In this document: positions 10,009 to 21,577 of the stretch, piece after piece
Position numbering within the stretch: position 1 is the first letter of the stretch
Layout: the number at the start of each line of letters is the position of its first letter
DNA from: Burkholderiales bacterium
Lineage (GTDB): Bacteria; Pseudomonadota; Gammaproteobacteria; Burkholderiales; Burkholderiaceae_C
Assembly: GCA_026400105.1 (NCBI GenBank)
Contig: JAPLPQ010000094.1
Span: 1 to 49,888, forward strand
Direction of reading: 5' to 3'
Length of the DNA stretch: 49,888 nucleotides
Notes under the pieces: model-generated
Database searches by the model: none
The model's input: only the letters and a program-made list of their open reading frames with translations
What the model was told of the DNA's origin: nothing
Position numbers and translations under genes: made by a program

Positions 10009-11019
10009 ATGCGCATCGGTCCCTATGAGCTCCCGAACCAGCTGTTCGTTGCCCCGATGGCGGGGGTGACGGACCGGCCGTTCCGCCGTCTGTGCAAGCA
10101 GCTCGGCGCCGGCTATGCGGTCAGCGAGATGGTGACCTCGCGTCCCGATCTGCGCGACAGCCTGAAAACCTCGCGCCGCGCCGACCACCGTGGCGAGCCG
10201 GGCCCGATCGCGGTCCAGATCGCCGGTACCGATGCCGGGATGATGGCCGACGCCGCGCGCTACAACCTCGAGCGTGGCGCCCAGATCATCGACATCAACA
10301 TGGGTTGCCCGGCCAAGAAGGTCTGCAACAAATGGGCCGGCTCGGCGCTGATGCAGGACGAGGCGCTCGCGCTGCAGATCGTCGAGGCCGTGGTCGCCGC
10401 CTGCGAGCCGCATGGCGTGCCGGTCACGCTCAAGATGCGCACCGGCTGGTGCCAGTCGGTCAAGAACGCGCCGGCGCTGGCGCTGGCGGCCGAGCGCGCC
10501 GGCGTGCAGATGCTGACCGTGCATGGCCGCACCCGCGAGCAGGGCTACAAGGGCCATGCCGAGCATGACACGGTGGCCGCGATCAAGGCCAGCGTGCGCA
10601 TCCCGGTGGTGGCCAATGGCGACATCGACAGCCCGGAACAGGCGCGCGCGGTGCTAAGCCGCACCGGCTGCGACGCGGTCATGATCGGTCGCGCCGCCCA
10701 GGGCCGGCCCTGGCTGTTCCGCGAGATCGGGCATTTCCTGGCCACCGGCACCCATCTGGCGCCGCCGACCGCGTCCGAGCTGCGCGCGCTGATGCTCGAG
10801 CATCTGCAGGAGCATTACTCGCTCTACGGCGAATACACCGGCGTGCGCAGCGCGCGCAAGCACCTGGGCTGGTATGCGCGCGCGCTGCCGGTCGACCCGC
10901 TGGCGGTGGAGCTGTTCCGCACCCGTATCAACGCGATCGAGGATTGCGCGGCGCAGCTCGACTGCGTGCGCGAGTTCTTCGACGCCACCCCCTTCGAACC
11001 CTGGAAACTGGCTGCATGA
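10009..11019 (+). CDS. dusB: tRNA-dihydrouridine synthase DusB
   Basis: This 336-residue FMN enzyme of the Dus family reduces uridine to dihydrouridine in tRNA using NADPH. It shows the N-terminal VAPMAGVTDRPFR, the catalytic-cysteine motif NMGCPAKKVCNKWAGSAL, the HGRTREQGYKG segment, and the FMN phosphate-binding region VANGDIDSPEQA followed by MIGRAAQGRPW. The ATG at 10009 (MRIGPYELPN) is the family-typical start. The stop overlaps the fis start (ATGA at 11016-11019), the conserved dusB-fis arrangement of many proteobacteria. Confidence 0.95.
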   Translation: MRIGPYELPNQLFVAPMAGVTDRPFRRLCKQLGAGYAVSEMVTSRPDLRDSLKTSRRADHRGEPGPIAVQIAGTDAGMMADAARYNLERGAQIIDINMGCPAKKVCNKWAGSALMQDEALALQIVEAVVAACEPHGVPVTLKMRTGWCQSVKNAPALALAAERAGVQMLTVHGRTREQGYKGHAEHDTVAAIKASVRIPVVANGDIDSPEQARAVLSRTGCDAVMIGRAAQGRPWLFREIGHFLATGTHLAPPTASELRALMLEHLQEHYSLYGEYTGVRSARKHLGWYARALPVDPLAVELFRTRINAIEDCAAQLDCVREFFDATPFEPWKLAA

Positions 11020-11258
11020 GCACCGAAAAGCAATCCCTGCAAGACTGCGTGCGCGAGAACGTTGAAACCTTTTTCGCCGACCTCGACGGCACCGAGCCGG
11101 CCAACCTGCACGACATGCTGATGCGTGCGGTCGAAAAGCCGATGCTCGAAGTCGTGATGGCGCGCGCCCAGTTCAACCAGTCGCGTGCCGCGGTCTGGTT
11201 GGGCCTGAACCGCAACACCCTGCGCAAGAAGCTGCTCGAGCATGGCCTGATCGCCTGA
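11016..11258 (+). CDS. fis: Fis family DNA-binding protein
   Basis: This 80-residue protein ends in the Fis helix-turn-helix ([19 protein letters not shown]). Fis is a nucleoid-associated regulator. The position directly behind dusB with an ATGA overlap strongly supports the identity. The start at 11016 was chosen over upstream in-frame starts because of that overlap and the normal family length. Confidence 0.9.
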   Translation: MSTEKQSLQDCVRENVETFFADLDGTEPANLHDMLMRAVEKPMLEVVMARAQFNQSRAAVWLGLNRNTLRKKLLEHGLIA

Positions 11259-11304
11259 GCCCGCAGCCGTCCGCGCCCCACCGTTTATTCACTCTGGAAA
11301 AGCC

Positions 11305-12900
11305 ATGAAAGCTCTCCTTTCCGTCTCCGACAAAACCGGCGTGCTCGAACTCGCGCGCGAACTCAACGCCCTGGGCGTGCAGCTGATCTCGACCGGCGGC
11401 ACGGCCAAGCTGCTGGCCGACAACGGCCTGCCCGTGACCGAGGTCGCCGAGGTGACCGGCTTCCCCGAGATGCTCGACGGCCGCGTCAAGACCCTGCACC
11501 CGATGGTGCACGGCGGCCTGCTGGCGCGTCGCGACTTCCCCGAGCACATGGCAGCGCTCAAGGAACACAACATCGGCACCATCGACATCCTGGTGGTCAA
11601 CCTGTACCCGTTCGAAGCCACCGTCGCCAAGCCCGGCTGCACGCTGGCCGATGCGATCGAGAACATCGACATCGGTGGCCCGGCCATGGTGCGCTCCGCC
11701 GCCAAGAACTGGAAGGACGTCGCGGTCCTGACCGATGCCGGCCAGTACGCCGAAGTCGTGGCCGAGCTCAAGGCCGGTGGCATCAGCACCCAGACCCGCT
11801 TCAAGCTGTCGGTCGCTGCCTTCAACCGCATCAGCAACTACGATGCCGCGATCAGCAACTACCTGTCCTCGGTCGACCTGAGCGCCGGCGTGCCGGGCGA
11901 CGAGGCCGAGCCGCCGCGCCTGGCCTTCCCGGGTCAGAGCAACGCCAACTACGTCAAGCTGCAGGACCTGCGCTATGGCGAGAACCCGCACCAGAGCGCG
12001 GCCTACTACCGCGACATGAATCCGGCCGCCGGCTCGCTGGTCACCGGCGTGCAGCTGCAGGGCAAGGAACTGTCCTACAACAACATCGCCGACGCCGACG
12101 CCGCCTGGGAATGCGTCAAGAGCTTCGACGTGCCGGCCTGCGTGATCGTCAAGCACGCCAACCCCTGCGGCGTGGCCGTCGGCCATGATGCCCATGAGGC
12201 CTACAGCAAGGCGTTCCAGACCGACCCGACCAGCGCCTTTGGCGGCATCATCGCCTTCAACCGTCCGCTCGACGGTGTCGCGGCCCAGGAAGTGGTCAAG
12301 CAGTTCGTCGAAGTGCTGATCGCGACCGACTTCACGCCCGAGGCGCTGGCCGTCTTCAAGCCCAAGACCAATGTGCGCCTCATGAAGATCACGCTGCCCG
12401 CAGGCGGCGTCAGCGATTTCGAGCAGGGCCGCAACGCGGTCGACATCAAGCGCATCGGCTCGGGCCTGCTGCTGCAGAGCGCCGACAACCACGACCTGAC
12501 GCTGGCCGACCTCAAGGTCGTGACCACCCAGCAGCCGACCGCGCAGCAGATGGAAGACCTGCTGTTCGCCTGGAAGGTGGCCAAGTACGTCAAGTCGAAC
12601 GCGATCGTGTTCTGCAAGGACGGCATGACCATGGGCGTTGGCGCCGGCCAGATGAGCCGTCTGGATTCGGCCCGCATCGCCAGCATCAAGGCCGAGCACG
12701 CCAAGCTGACGCTGCAGGGCACGGCTGTCGCCAGCGACGCCTTCTTCCCGTTCCGCGATGGCCTGGACGTGGTGGTTGACGCCGGCGCGACCTGCGTGAT
12801 CCAGCCGGGCGGCTCGATGCGTGACCAGGAAGTGATCGACGCGGCCAACGAGCGCGGCGTGGCAATGGTGTTCACGGGCGTGCGCCACTTCCGTCACTGA
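11305..12900 (+). CDS. purH: bifunctional AICAR formyltransferase/IMP cyclohydrolase PurH
   Basis: At 531 residues it has the normal length. The N-terminal IMP cyclohydrolase part (MGS-like fold) includes [11 protein letters not shown] and [15 protein letters not shown]. The C-terminal AICAR transformylase part includes [25 protein letters not shown] and [10 protein letters not shown]. PurH performs the last two steps of IMP synthesis and uses 10-formyltetrahydrofolate. The gene follows fis by 46 bp and is followed by a clear terminator, so dusB-fis-purH may be one unit. Confidence 0.97.
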   Translation: MKALLSVSDKTGVLELARELNALGVQLISTGGTAKLLADNGLPVTEVAEVTGFPEMLDGRVKTLHPMVHGGLLARRDFPEHMAALKEHNIGTIDILVVNLYPFEATVAKPGCTLADAIENIDIGGPAMVRSAAKNWKDVAVLTDAGQYAEVVAELKAGGISTQTRFKLSVAAFNRISNYDAAISNYLSSVDLSAGVPGDEAEPPRLAFPGQSNANYVKLQDLRYGENPHQSAAYYRDMNPAAGSLVTGVQLQGKELSYNNIADADAAWECVKSFDVPACVIVKHANPCGVAVGHDAHEAYSKAFQTDPTSAFGGIIAFNRPLDGVAAQEVVKQFVEVLIATDFTPEALAVFKPKTNVRLMKITLPAGGVSDFEQGRNAVDIKRIGSGLLLQSADNHDLTLADLKVVTTQQPTAQQMEDLLFAWKVAKYVKSNAIVFCKDGMTMGVGAGQMSRLDSARIASIKAEHAKLTLQGTAVASDAFFPFRDGLDVVVDAGATCVIQPGGSMRDQEVIDAANERGVAMVFTGVRHFRH

Positions 12901-12985
12901 TCTGCGCCTGAGCGGCGGCAAGGCCTGGCGGCTCCGTCAAGCCGCTGCCAGCTTCGCGATGGGGCTGATTTGAGCCCTGTTCAGA

Positions 12986-13017
12986 CCCCTCCTGCTTCGG
13001 CAGTGAGGGGTTTTTTC
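12986..13017 (+). terminator. rho-independent terminator after purH
   Basis: The stem CCCCTC-CTGC / GCAG-T-GAGGGG closes on a TTCG tetraloop and is followed directly by TTTTTTCTT. Confidence 0.9.
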
Positions 13018-13097
13018 TTGTGGGCGCGAGAACAGGCCAGGCGGTTCACCGCGCCACACCGTCGCGCTGGACGCGACAGGAGCCAATTTCCCTTCAT

Positions 13098-13148
13098 GCA
13101 CCGCCATCGCGCTGCACCGCGCGCTTTCACTCACCTTTTTGGCGCAGG
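13098..13148. promoter_or_regulatory. upstream regulatory module A (NtrC-like boxes) of tmm
   Basis: The block contains GCACC-N5-CGCGC at 13098-13112 and TCACC-N5-GGCGC at 13131-13145, both resembling the NtrC pattern GCACC-N5-GGTGC. An ungapped copy of the whole block, about 78% identical with the same 33-bp box spacing, lies upstream of amt at 18918-18968. It is centred roughly 100 bp before the predicted sigma-54 start site of tmm, a normal enhancer distance. Confidence 0.5.
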
Positions 13149-13196
13149 ACAGCCGCGTTTCCCGTGCTTTGACCCGTCCTGATGGCCTGCTTCTGC

Positions 13197-13212
13197 TGGC
13201 ATGTCTTGTGCT
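13197..13212 (+). promoter_or_regulatory. sigma-54 promoter of tmm
   Basis: TGGCATG-TCTT-GTGCT matches the consensus TGGCACG-N4-TTGCW with exact GG-N10-GC spacing (GG 13198-13199, GC 13210-13211). Predicted transcription start is about 13223, leaving a 48-nt leader with a Shine-Dalgarno sequence (TAGGAG) before the tmm ATG. The remainder of the 370-bp gap after purH holds only the terminator and module A. Confidence 0.65.
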
Positions 13213-13270
13213 TCATATTGGGAATCAAAGTTTCACTGTGTTTAACCATGTCATCAATAGGAGTACTTGC

Positions 13271-14614
13271 ATGAAGAAGCGTGTTGCCATCATTGGCGCG
13301 GGCCCCAGCGGCCTGGCGCAGTTGCGGGCGTTCCAGTCCGCTCAAGCCCAGGGAGCCGAGATTCCGGAGCTGGTGTGTTTTGAAAAGCAGTCGGACTGGG
13401 GGGGCATGTGGAACTACACCTGGCGCACCGGCCTGGACGAGCACGGCGAACCGGTGCATGGCAGCATGTACCGCTACCTCTGGTCGAACGGTCCGAAGGA
13501 ATGCCTGGAGTTCGCCGACTACACCTTCGACGAGCATTTCGGCCGGCCGATGGGCTCCTACCCGCCGCGTGAAGTGTTGTGGGACTACATCAAGGGTCGG
13601 GTCGAAAAGGCCGGTGTGCGCAAGTACATCCGCTTCAACACTGCGGCGCGGGATGTGAGCTTCGACGAGGCCAGCCAAAAGTTCACCGTCACCGTGCACA
13701 GCTACGACCAGGACAAGACCTACTCGGAAGAGTTCGACTGGGTGGTGGTCGCCAGCGGGCATTTCTCGACCCCGAACGTGCCCTATTTTCCCGGCTTCGA
13801 AACTTTCGGTGGCCGCGTGCTGCACGCACACGACTTTCGGGACGCGCTCGAATTCAAGGACAAGGACGTGCTGGTGGTCGGTGCCAGCTATTCGGCCGAG
13901 GACGTCGGTTCGCAATGCTGGAAGTACGGCGCGCGCTCGATCACCAGCTGCTACCGCAGCAGCCCGATGGGCTACAAGTGGCCAGCCAACTGGGAAGAGA
14001 AGCCGCAACTGCTGCAGGTCGAGGGCAACACCGCGCATTTCGCCGATGGCAGCAGCAAGCACATCGATGCCATCATCCTGTGCACCGGCTACAAGCACCA
14101 TTTCTCCTTCCTGCCGGAAACGCTGCGCCTGAAGACCAGCAACCGACTGTGGCCGCTGAACCTGTACAAGGGCGTGTTCTGGGAAGACAACCCGCAGCTG
14201 GTCTACCTGGGCATGCAGGACCAGTGGTACAGCTTCAACATGTTCGACGCCCAGGCCTGGTACGCGCGCGACGTCATCCTCGGTCGCATCCCGCTGCCCT
14301 CGCAAGAAGCCATGCACGCGGAAGACCTGAAGTGGCGTGACGAGGAACTGGCGCTCGAGGATGCGCAGCAGATGTTCGAATTCCAGGGCAAGTACATCGG
14401 GCAATTGATCGAGGCCACCGACTACCCGAGCTTCGACATTGCCGCGGTCAACAAGACCTTCCTGGAATGGAAGCAGGACAAGTACGAGGACATCATGGGC
14501 TACCGCAACAAGTGCTATCCCTCGCTGATGACCGGCACCATGGCGACGCCGCACCACACGCTGTGGCAGGAAGCACTGGACGATTCGCTGGAAAGCTATC
14601 TCGCCCAGCCCTGA
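13271..14614 (+). CDS. tmm: trimethylamine monooxygenase (flavin-containing monooxygenase, Tmm)
   Basis: This 447-residue FAD/NADPH enzyme of the FMO family has an N-terminal FAD site GAGPSG (about residues 9-14), the FMO-type segment [12 protein letters not shown], and an NADPH site [12 protein letters not shown]. Long blocks agree with my memory of bacterial Tmm from Methylocella and marine Roseobacter ([57 protein letters not shown]), unlike generic FMOs. Tmm oxidises trimethylamine to trimethylamine N-oxide in the cytoplasm. It is single, with a sigma-54 promoter and a Shine-Dalgarno sequence 7 nt before the ATG, and is convergent with tdm, whose product uses its product. Related amines may also be substrates. 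Confidence 0.93.
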   Translation: MKKRVAIIGAGPSGLAQLRAFQSAQAQGAEIPELVCFEKQSDWGGMWNYTWRTGLDEHGEPVHGSMYRYLWSNGPKECLEFADYTFDEHFGRPMGSYPPREVLWDYIKGRVEKAGVRKYIRFNTAARDVSFDEASQKFTVTVHSYDQDKTYSEEFDWVVVASGHFSTPNVPYFPGFETFGGRVLHAHDFRDALEFKDKDVLVVGASYSAEDVGSQCWKYGARSITSCYRSSPMGYKWPANWEEKPQLLQVEGNTAHFADGSSKHIDAIILCTGYKHHFSFLPETLRLKTSNRLWPLNLYKGVFWEDNPQLVYLGMQDQWYSFNMFDAQAWYARDVILGRIPLPSQEAMHAEDLKWRDEELALEDAQQMFEFQGKYIGQLIEATDYPSFDIAAVNKTFLEWKQDKYEDIMGYRNKCYPSLMTGTMATPHHTLWQEALDDSLESYLAQP

Positions 14615-14624
14615 GCGGCGAAGC

Positions 14625-14660
14625 GGCCCGGGGCAGCGCAGCTGTGCGCCCCGGGCCTTC
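14625..14660 (+). terminator. terminator-like hairpin after tmm
   Basis: Perfect 10-bp GC-rich arms (14625-14634 and 14648-14657) are followed by TTCTTGG, 11 bp after the tmm stop. The T tract is weak. Confidence 0.6.
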
Positions 14661-14687
14661 TTGGTTCAACGGCCTGTGATGACTGAT

Positions 14688-14717
14688 CAGCACCGGCCGG
14701 TTCCGGCCGGGGTGCTG
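14688..14717 (-). terminator. hairpin immediately downstream of tdm
   Basis: CAGCACC-GGCCGG pairs with CCGGCC-GG-GGTGCTG across a 2-nt loop with a 2-nt bulge, directly beyond the tdm stop. There is no T tract on the minus strand, so it may protect the 3' end of the transcript instead of terminating it. Confidence 0.4.
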
Positions 14718-14718
14718 C

Positions 14719-17093
14719 TCAGGCGCGCACGCGGCTCTTGTCGGGATCGTAGAAGATCGGAGCCGACACGCAGGCGGGCAGCCGCTTCTGGTGTCCGTCG
14801 AGCTTGCCGACCTCGACCCGGGTGCCCGGTGTGGCGCTGGACACGCTGATGCGGCACAGCGCGATGTTCTGCCCCGTCAGCGGCGAACGCGTGGCGCTGG
14901 TGACCACGCCGACCTGGGCATGGCCGACATAGACGCCGTCACCGTGAGCGGCCATTTCGTTGCCATCGAGCTGCAGTCCCACCAGCTTGTGTTGCGGGTG
15001 CGCGCTGCGCTCGATCAGCGCATCACGGCCGATGAAGTCGTCGGCCTTGCTCTTGAGCGGGACACAGAAACCGATGCCGGCTTCGAAGGGGTCGGTCTGG
15101 TCGCAGAACTCGTGGCCGGCGAACACCAGACCGGCCTCGATGCGCAGGGTATCGAGGGCGTCCAGGCCCAGCGGCGTGAGGCCGAGCGGCTGGCCCAGTT
15201 CCCACAGGCGTGCCCAGACGCGCGGGGCATCGTCGGGGTGGCACCAGACCTCGTAGCCGAGCTCGCCGGTGTAGCCCGTGCGTGAGACCATGATCGGACA
15301 GCCGTTGTGGTCGTCGAGCCGGCCGACCAGAAAGCGGAACCAGCCCAGCTTGTCCAGCACCGGCTGCGTGCCTGGCGACCAGACCATCTGACGCAGCAGC
15401 TCGCGCGCATGCGGGCCCTGCACGGCGACGTTGTGGATATGGTCGCTGGCCGACTTGACCCAGACCTTCATGCCCAGCTTGTCGGCCTGCTCGCGCAGCC
15501 AGATGCCGCTGTAGTCCTCGCCGCAGATCCAGCGGAAGTTGTCGGGGCCCAGGCGCAGCAGGGTGCCGTCATCGAGCATGCCGCCGTGCGGATAGCACAT
15601 GGCCGAATACACCACCTGGCCCACCGCCAGCTTCTTGATGTCGCGCGTCAGGCAGTACTGCATCAGGGCTTCGGCGTCGGGTCCGATGATCTCGAACTTG
15701 CGCAGCGCCGACAGGTCCATCACCACGACCTGCTCGCGGCAGGCGTGGTACTCGGCCACCGCACCGAAGCCGTCGTAGCGCATCGGCGTCCACCAGCCGC
15801 GGTAGTCGCTGAATTGCCGCGTGAGTGCCGAGGTGGCGCTGTGGAAGCCGCTTTCGCGGGTCATCACCGCTTCGGCATCGGGGGTGGGTCGGTGGGCAAT
15901 GGACATGCTGAAGCGCTCCTGGGCGGCGTAGATGCGGACATGGATGTCGGTCGGCATCCAGCCGTTGGCGGGGTCGATGTCGTCCGGACAAGAGGTATTG
16001 GCACAGACCAGATCGTCGAGCGCGCGCAGCAGCACATGGTCGCCCGGTCGAGACCAGGGTTCGTCCATGGTCAGCTGGTCATGGGCATCGACACCGGTGT
16101 TGTAGAAGAAGTTGATCGCGGGCCAACCCGGCCGCGCGCGCACGCCGTAGGGGGCCAGTTCGCGCGAGAGGTTGTCGCTGCAATTGGCGTGGCCGAAGTA
16201 GCCCATGCCTTCGTAGTAGCGCGCCGCGCAGGCCAGGCCGAAGGTGTCGTGCCGGCCCACGGTGTCTTGCACCAGCTCGAGCATCGGCTGCATGTCGCGA
16301 TCGAAGAAGCGCGAGTGCAGGCCGGGCCCTGGATAGGCCCGACCGCCGAGCGTGCGCGTGACCGTGGGATCGAGCTCCTGTTCGATGCCGCGCTCCAGCG
16401 CGTGGCGGTTGAAGGCCACGAAGTCGGAGCACTGGCGCCCGGCGACATCGATGATCTGGATGTACTGGCCCTTGGCGACGGTGTAGCTGCGCGCCGTGCC
16501 TGGCGCGATGGTGAACTCGTCCACCACCTCGCCCAGCGGATCGGGCAGGGGCACGGCGCTCAGGAGCTGGCTGCTCTGGCGATGCACGTGCAGGGCCAGC
16601 GGTGTCGGTGCGTTCTGCTCGTGCACGTTGCTGTCGCCGCCCGGTGCCGCCACCAGCACCAGCAGCTCGGCGCTGGCGGTGCAGCGCTGCCGCTGGCCCG
16701 CCAGACCGCCCGCGGGCCAGAGCAGGCAGGGTGCGGGCAGGTGGTCCAGGTCAACACCGCGCCGTTGCAGCCCGAGCTGCACCGGGCGCAGCAGGGGATG
16801 CTGACGCTGCAGCAGACCGGCCGTGCCAGCGGCGCCGGGCGAAGCCTGAAGACCCAGAGCCGTCAGGGCCTCGCGACCCTGGGCATCCCAAGCCATCAGC
16901 TCGCAGGCCTGCAGGCCTTCGGGGTCGATCACCTCCAGCGCGTCGCCCGCGGCCAGCATCACCACGGTCAGGCCGCCACCGCTCACGCGGTAGCGTTCCA
17001 GTGTCGGCGTGCGCAGGGACAGCGCGGGCTCGCGCACGCGGGTTGCCACCGGAGGCCGGGCCGTGGTGGGCCATGCGTCATCAGGCGCGGTCA

Positions 17094-17094
<1 letters not shown>
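14719..17094 (-). CDS. tdm: trimethylamine N-oxide demethylase (Tdm): DUF1989 region + GcvT-like domain
   Basis: The 791-residue protein combines an N-terminal DUF1989 region (about residues 30-400) with a C-terminal GcvT-like tetrahydrofolate-binding aminomethyltransferase domain (about 420-780, with SRTGYTGELGYEVWC). This is the layout of Methylocella silvestris Tdm, which splits TMAO into dimethylamine and formaldehyde. The GcvT part is thought to pass the one-carbon unit to tetrahydrofolate. Cys289, Cys305 (GHANCSDN) and Cys369 (ANTSCPDD) are good candidates for the cysteine zinc site I recall for Tdm. The ATG overlaps the glnK stop (TGATG at 17092-17096), so it is co-translated with the nitrogen-sensing gene. 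Residues 36-75 resemble residues 200-230, suggesting a repeated half in the N-terminal part. Confidence 0.9.
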
Positions 17095-18805
<1,711 letters not shown>

Positions 18806-18831
18806 ATGGCAGTTGTGGACCCTGGGAGCAG

Positions 18832-18848
18832 TGCAAGGAATGTGCCAA
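18832..18848 (-). promoter_or_regulatory. sigma-54 promoter of amt-glnK-tdm
   Basis: On the minus strand the site reads TTGGCACA-TTCC-TTGCA, an almost perfect match to the consensus with GG-N10-GC spacing (complements at 18845-18846 and 18833-18834). Confidence 0.8.
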
Positions 18849-18917
18849 AGTTTCCCTGTGGTAATCTTGAATTCACTGCAAGAAACTGGTGCGCAGATGG
18901 CGGCAGATCCGGCACGC

Positions 18918-18968
18918 GCACCGCCGGCGCGCTGTGCCGAGCGTCTTTCATCACCCTTTTGGCGCAGC
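18918..18968. promoter_or_regulatory. upstream regulatory module B (NtrC-like boxes) of amt-glnK-tdm
   Basis: GCACC-N5-CGCGC at 18918-18932 and TCACC-N5-GGCGC at 18951-18965 sit 33 bp apart as in module A (13098-13148). A further half-conserved site, GCAAG-N5-GGTGC, is at 18878-18892. The module is 97-147 bp before the predicted start site of amt. Confidence 0.5.
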
Positions 18969-19048
18969 GTCCGGTCGGGCGCCTGCCTCGGCCCTGGCGC
19001 TGAAAGCAGAAGGCCGCCAGATGGCGGCCTTCCTCGCGTGCAGCAGGC

Positions 19049-20731
19049 TCACATGCCGGCGTAGTTGGGTCCACCGCCGCCTTCGGGCGTGACCCAGACG
19101 ATGTTCTGCGTCGGGTCCTTGATGTCGCAGGTCTTGCAGTGCAGGCAGTTCTGCGCGTTGATCACCAGCTGATCGGCGCCGTCCTTGTTGACGAACTCGT
19201 AGACCCCGGCCGGGCAGTAGCGGCTCTCGGGGCCGGCGAACTTGGCCAGGTTGATGCTGACCGGGACGGCTTGATCCTTCAAGGTCAGGTGCGCCGGCTG
19301 GTTTTCCTCGTGGTTGGTGTTGCTGATGAAGACCGAGCTCAGGCGGTCGAAGCCGATCACGCCGTCGGGCTTGGGGTAGCTGATCTGCGGCATCTCGGCG
19401 GCCGGGCGCAGCTTGGTGTGGTCCTGGGTGGTGTGGTGCCGGGTCCAGGGTGGCACGCTGACACCCACCCTGGGCAGGAGCCAGTGCTCGACGCCGGTCA
19501 TGAGCTTGCCCAGCAGCGGATTCAGCTTGAACCAGTTCTTGAAGTTGCGGTAGGTCCAGAGCTCTTCGTGCAGCCAGCTCGCCTTGAAGCCGGCCTCGAA
19601 CCCGGTCAGTTCATCGTTCTGGCGCCCGGCCGTCACGGCCTCGAAAGCCGCTTCGGCGCAGAGCATGCCGCTCTTGATGGCGGCGTGGCTGCCCTTGATG
19701 CGAGCGGCGTTCAGGAAGCCGGCATCACAACCGACCAGCGCGCCGCCCGGGAACACCGTCCGGGGCAAGGCCTGCGGCGTGCCGTTGTTCAGCGCGCGGG
19801 CACCGTAGCCCAGGCGCTTGCCGCCTTCGATATGGGCCTTGATGCTCGGGTGGGTCTTCCAGCGCTGCATTTCCTCGAACGGGCTCAACCAGGGATTCTG
19901 GTAGTCCAGGCCGATGACGTAGCCCAGCGTGACCTTGTTGCCTTCCAGGTGGTAGAGGAAGCCACCGCCGAAGGCGTCGTCGTTCAACGGCCAGCCAGCG
20001 GTGTGCACCACCAGTCCGGGCCGGGCCTGGTCGGCTGGCACTTCCCACAGTTCCTTGATGCCGATGGCAAAGGTCTGTGCGTCCTTGCCTTGGTCGAGCT
20101 TGAAGCGGCTGATCAGCTGCTTGCCCAGGTGGCCGCGCGCGCCCTCGGCAAACACCGTGTACTTCGCGTGCAGCTCCATGCCGATCTGGAACTGTTCGCC
20201 CGGCTCGCCATCCTTGCCCAAGCCCAGGTTGCCGGTGGCCACGCCCTTGACCGAACCATCGTCTTGGTAGAGCAGTTCGGCCGCGGTGAAGCCGGAGAAG
20301 ATTTCCACGCCCAGCGCTTCGGCCTGTTCACCGAGCCACTTGGTGACGGCGCCCAGGCTGATGATGTAGCAGCCATGGTTGTCGAAGTTGCGCGGCATCA
20401 GCCAGTCGGGGGTGCGCCGGGCACCGGTTTCGCTGAGCAGCAGCAGCTCGTCAGCGGTCACGGGCTGATGCAGCGGAGCGCCGAGTTCGCGCCAGTTCGG
20501 CAACAGCTCGGTGATGGCTTTCGGGTCCATGACCGCACCGCTCAGGATATGGGCACCGGGTTCCGAGCCTTTTTCCAGCACGCAGACCGTGACTTCGCTG
20601 CCTTTTTCGGCTGCCAGCTGCTTGAGTCGGATGGCGGTGGACAGGCCGGCGGGGCCGCCGCCGACCACCACCACATCGTATTCCATTGCTTCGCGCGGGC
20701 CGTAGCGGCTGAGGATGTCTTCTGGGCTCAT
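19049..20731 (-). CDS. electron transfer flavoprotein-ubiquinone oxidoreductase (ETF-QO)
   Basis: The 560-residue membrane-associated flavoprotein moves electrons from reduced ETF to ubiquinone. The FAD-binding motif VVVGGGPAGLSTAIRLKQ is at the N-terminus. The C-terminal 4Fe-4S cluster region holds Cys residues in YCPAGVYEF and NCLHCKTCDIKDP. The ATG at 20731 (MSPEDILSRYGPREAMEYD) matches the family start; an upstream TTG at 20758 is less likely. It is last in a minus-strand unit lysR-hutG-etfQO, facing a divergent unit with a FAD dehydrogenase and both ETF subunits. The locus therefore encodes a complete route from a flavin dehydrogenase to the quinone pool. Confidence 0.94.
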   Translation of the reverse strand: MSPEDILSRYGPREAMEYDVVVVGGGPAGLSTAIRLKQLAAEKGSEVTVCVLEKGSEPGAHILSGAVMDPKAITELLPNWRELGAPLHQPVTADELLLLSETGARRTPDWLMPRNFDNHGCYIISLGAVTKWLGEQAEALGVEIFSGFTAAELLYQDDGSVKGVATGNLGLGKDGEPGEQFQIGMELHAKYTVFAEGARGHLGKQLISRFKLDQGKDAQTFAIGIKELWEVPADQARPGLVVHTAGWPLNDDAFGGGFLYHLEGNKVTLGYVIGLDYQNPWLSPFEEMQRWKTHPSIKAHIEGGKRLGYGARALNNGTPQALPRTVFPGGALVGCDAGFLNAARIKGSHAAIKSGMLCAEAAFEAVTAGRQNDELTGFEAGFKASWLHEELWTYRNFKNWFKLNPLLGKLMTGVEHWLLPRVGVSVPPWTRHHTTQDHTKLRPAAEMPQISYPKPDGVIGFDRLSSVFISNTNHEENQPAHLTLKDQAVPVSINLAKFAGPESRYCPAGVYEFVNKDGADQLVINAQNCLHCKTCDIKDPTQNIVWVTPEGGGGPNYAGM

Positions 20732-20767
20732 GGGGACTGATCTGATAGGAGGAGGCAAGCGGGTGGG

Positions 20768-21577
20768 TCAGGCAGCGAGGTGTTTCAGCTGGGTCAGCGC
20801 GGTCAGCAGCATCTTCTGCAGCAGCGGCTGGACCGAGGTGGCCTTGTATTCCAGGTAGCTGAAGGGCGGGTCTTCGAGCATGTAGAGATCCTGTCCCATC
20901 TCGAGCTGGATCGCATGCACATGGTCGGCGGGCGAGCCGTAATGGCGCGTGATGTAGCCGCCCTTGAAGCGGCCGTTGACCACATGGCTGAAACCCGTGG
21001 CGCCCACCTCGGCGACTACGCGCTCGATGATGGCCGGGGCGCAGCTGCGACCGTCGGCGGTGCCGAAATTCAGGTCGGGCAGCTTGCCGTCGAACAGCCG
21101 CGGCAGCACGCTGGCGATGGAGTGGGCATCCCACAGCAGCACCGCGCCGTGCAGCGCCTTGAGGCGGTCGAGCTCGGCACGCAAGGCATCGTGGTAGGGC
21201 TGCCAGTAGCGCGCCAGGCGCTCGGCCTGCTGCACCGCATCGGGTGCCTGGGCCTGTTCATAGAGCGGTTCGCCACGGAACGTCTCGGTCGGGCACAGGC
21301 CGGTGGTGGTCTGGCCGGGGTAGAGGCTCTCGCCGCCGGGCGGGCGGTTCAGGTCGATCACGTAGCGCGAGACCTTGGCCTGCAGCACCGAGGCCCCCAG
21401 GCCGACGGCAAAACCGTAGAGCCGGTCGAGGTGCCAGTCGGTGTCCTGCTTGATCGGCGCGCTGTCGCTCATGCCGGCAGCGAACTCGGGCGGCAGCTCG
21501 GTGCCCAGATGCGGGATCGAGATCAGCAGCGGCAGGCGGCCCTGGTGCAGGGAATAGGTGGGGGTGTCGGTGGTCAT
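20768..21577 (-). CDS. hutG: N-formylglutamate deformylase (HutG type)
   Basis: The 269-residue protein has features of the N-formylglutamate amidohydrolase family: SIPHLGTELP near the N-terminus, DTDWHLDRLY, DLNRPPGGESLYPGQ, WDAHSIASVLPRLFDG, and a late HAIQLEMGQDLYM block. The family hydrolyses N-formyl-L-glutamate to formate and glutamate, normally as the last step of one histidine degradation route. No hutH, hutU or hutI is in the window. The ATG overlaps the lysR stop (21574-21577) and ETF-QO follows 36 bp later, so it belongs to a unit built around flavin-dependent oxidation. Together with hutD across the divergent region, this suggests N-formylglutamate may arise during N-methylglutamate oxidation, which is inference. 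Confidence 0.88.
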   Translation of the reverse strand: MTTDTPTYSLHQGRLPLLISIPHLGTELPPEFAAGMSDSAPIKQDTDWHLDRLYGFAVGLGASVLQAKVSRYVIDLNRPPGGESLYPGQTTTGLCPTETFRGEPLYEQAQAPDAVQQAERLARYWQPYHDALRAELDRLKALHGAVLLWDAHSIASVLPRLFDGKLPDLNFGTADGRSCAPAIIERVVAEVGATGFSHVVNGRFKGGYITRHYGSPADHVHAIQLEMGQDLYMLEDPPFSYLEYKATSVQPLLQKMLLTALTQLKHLAA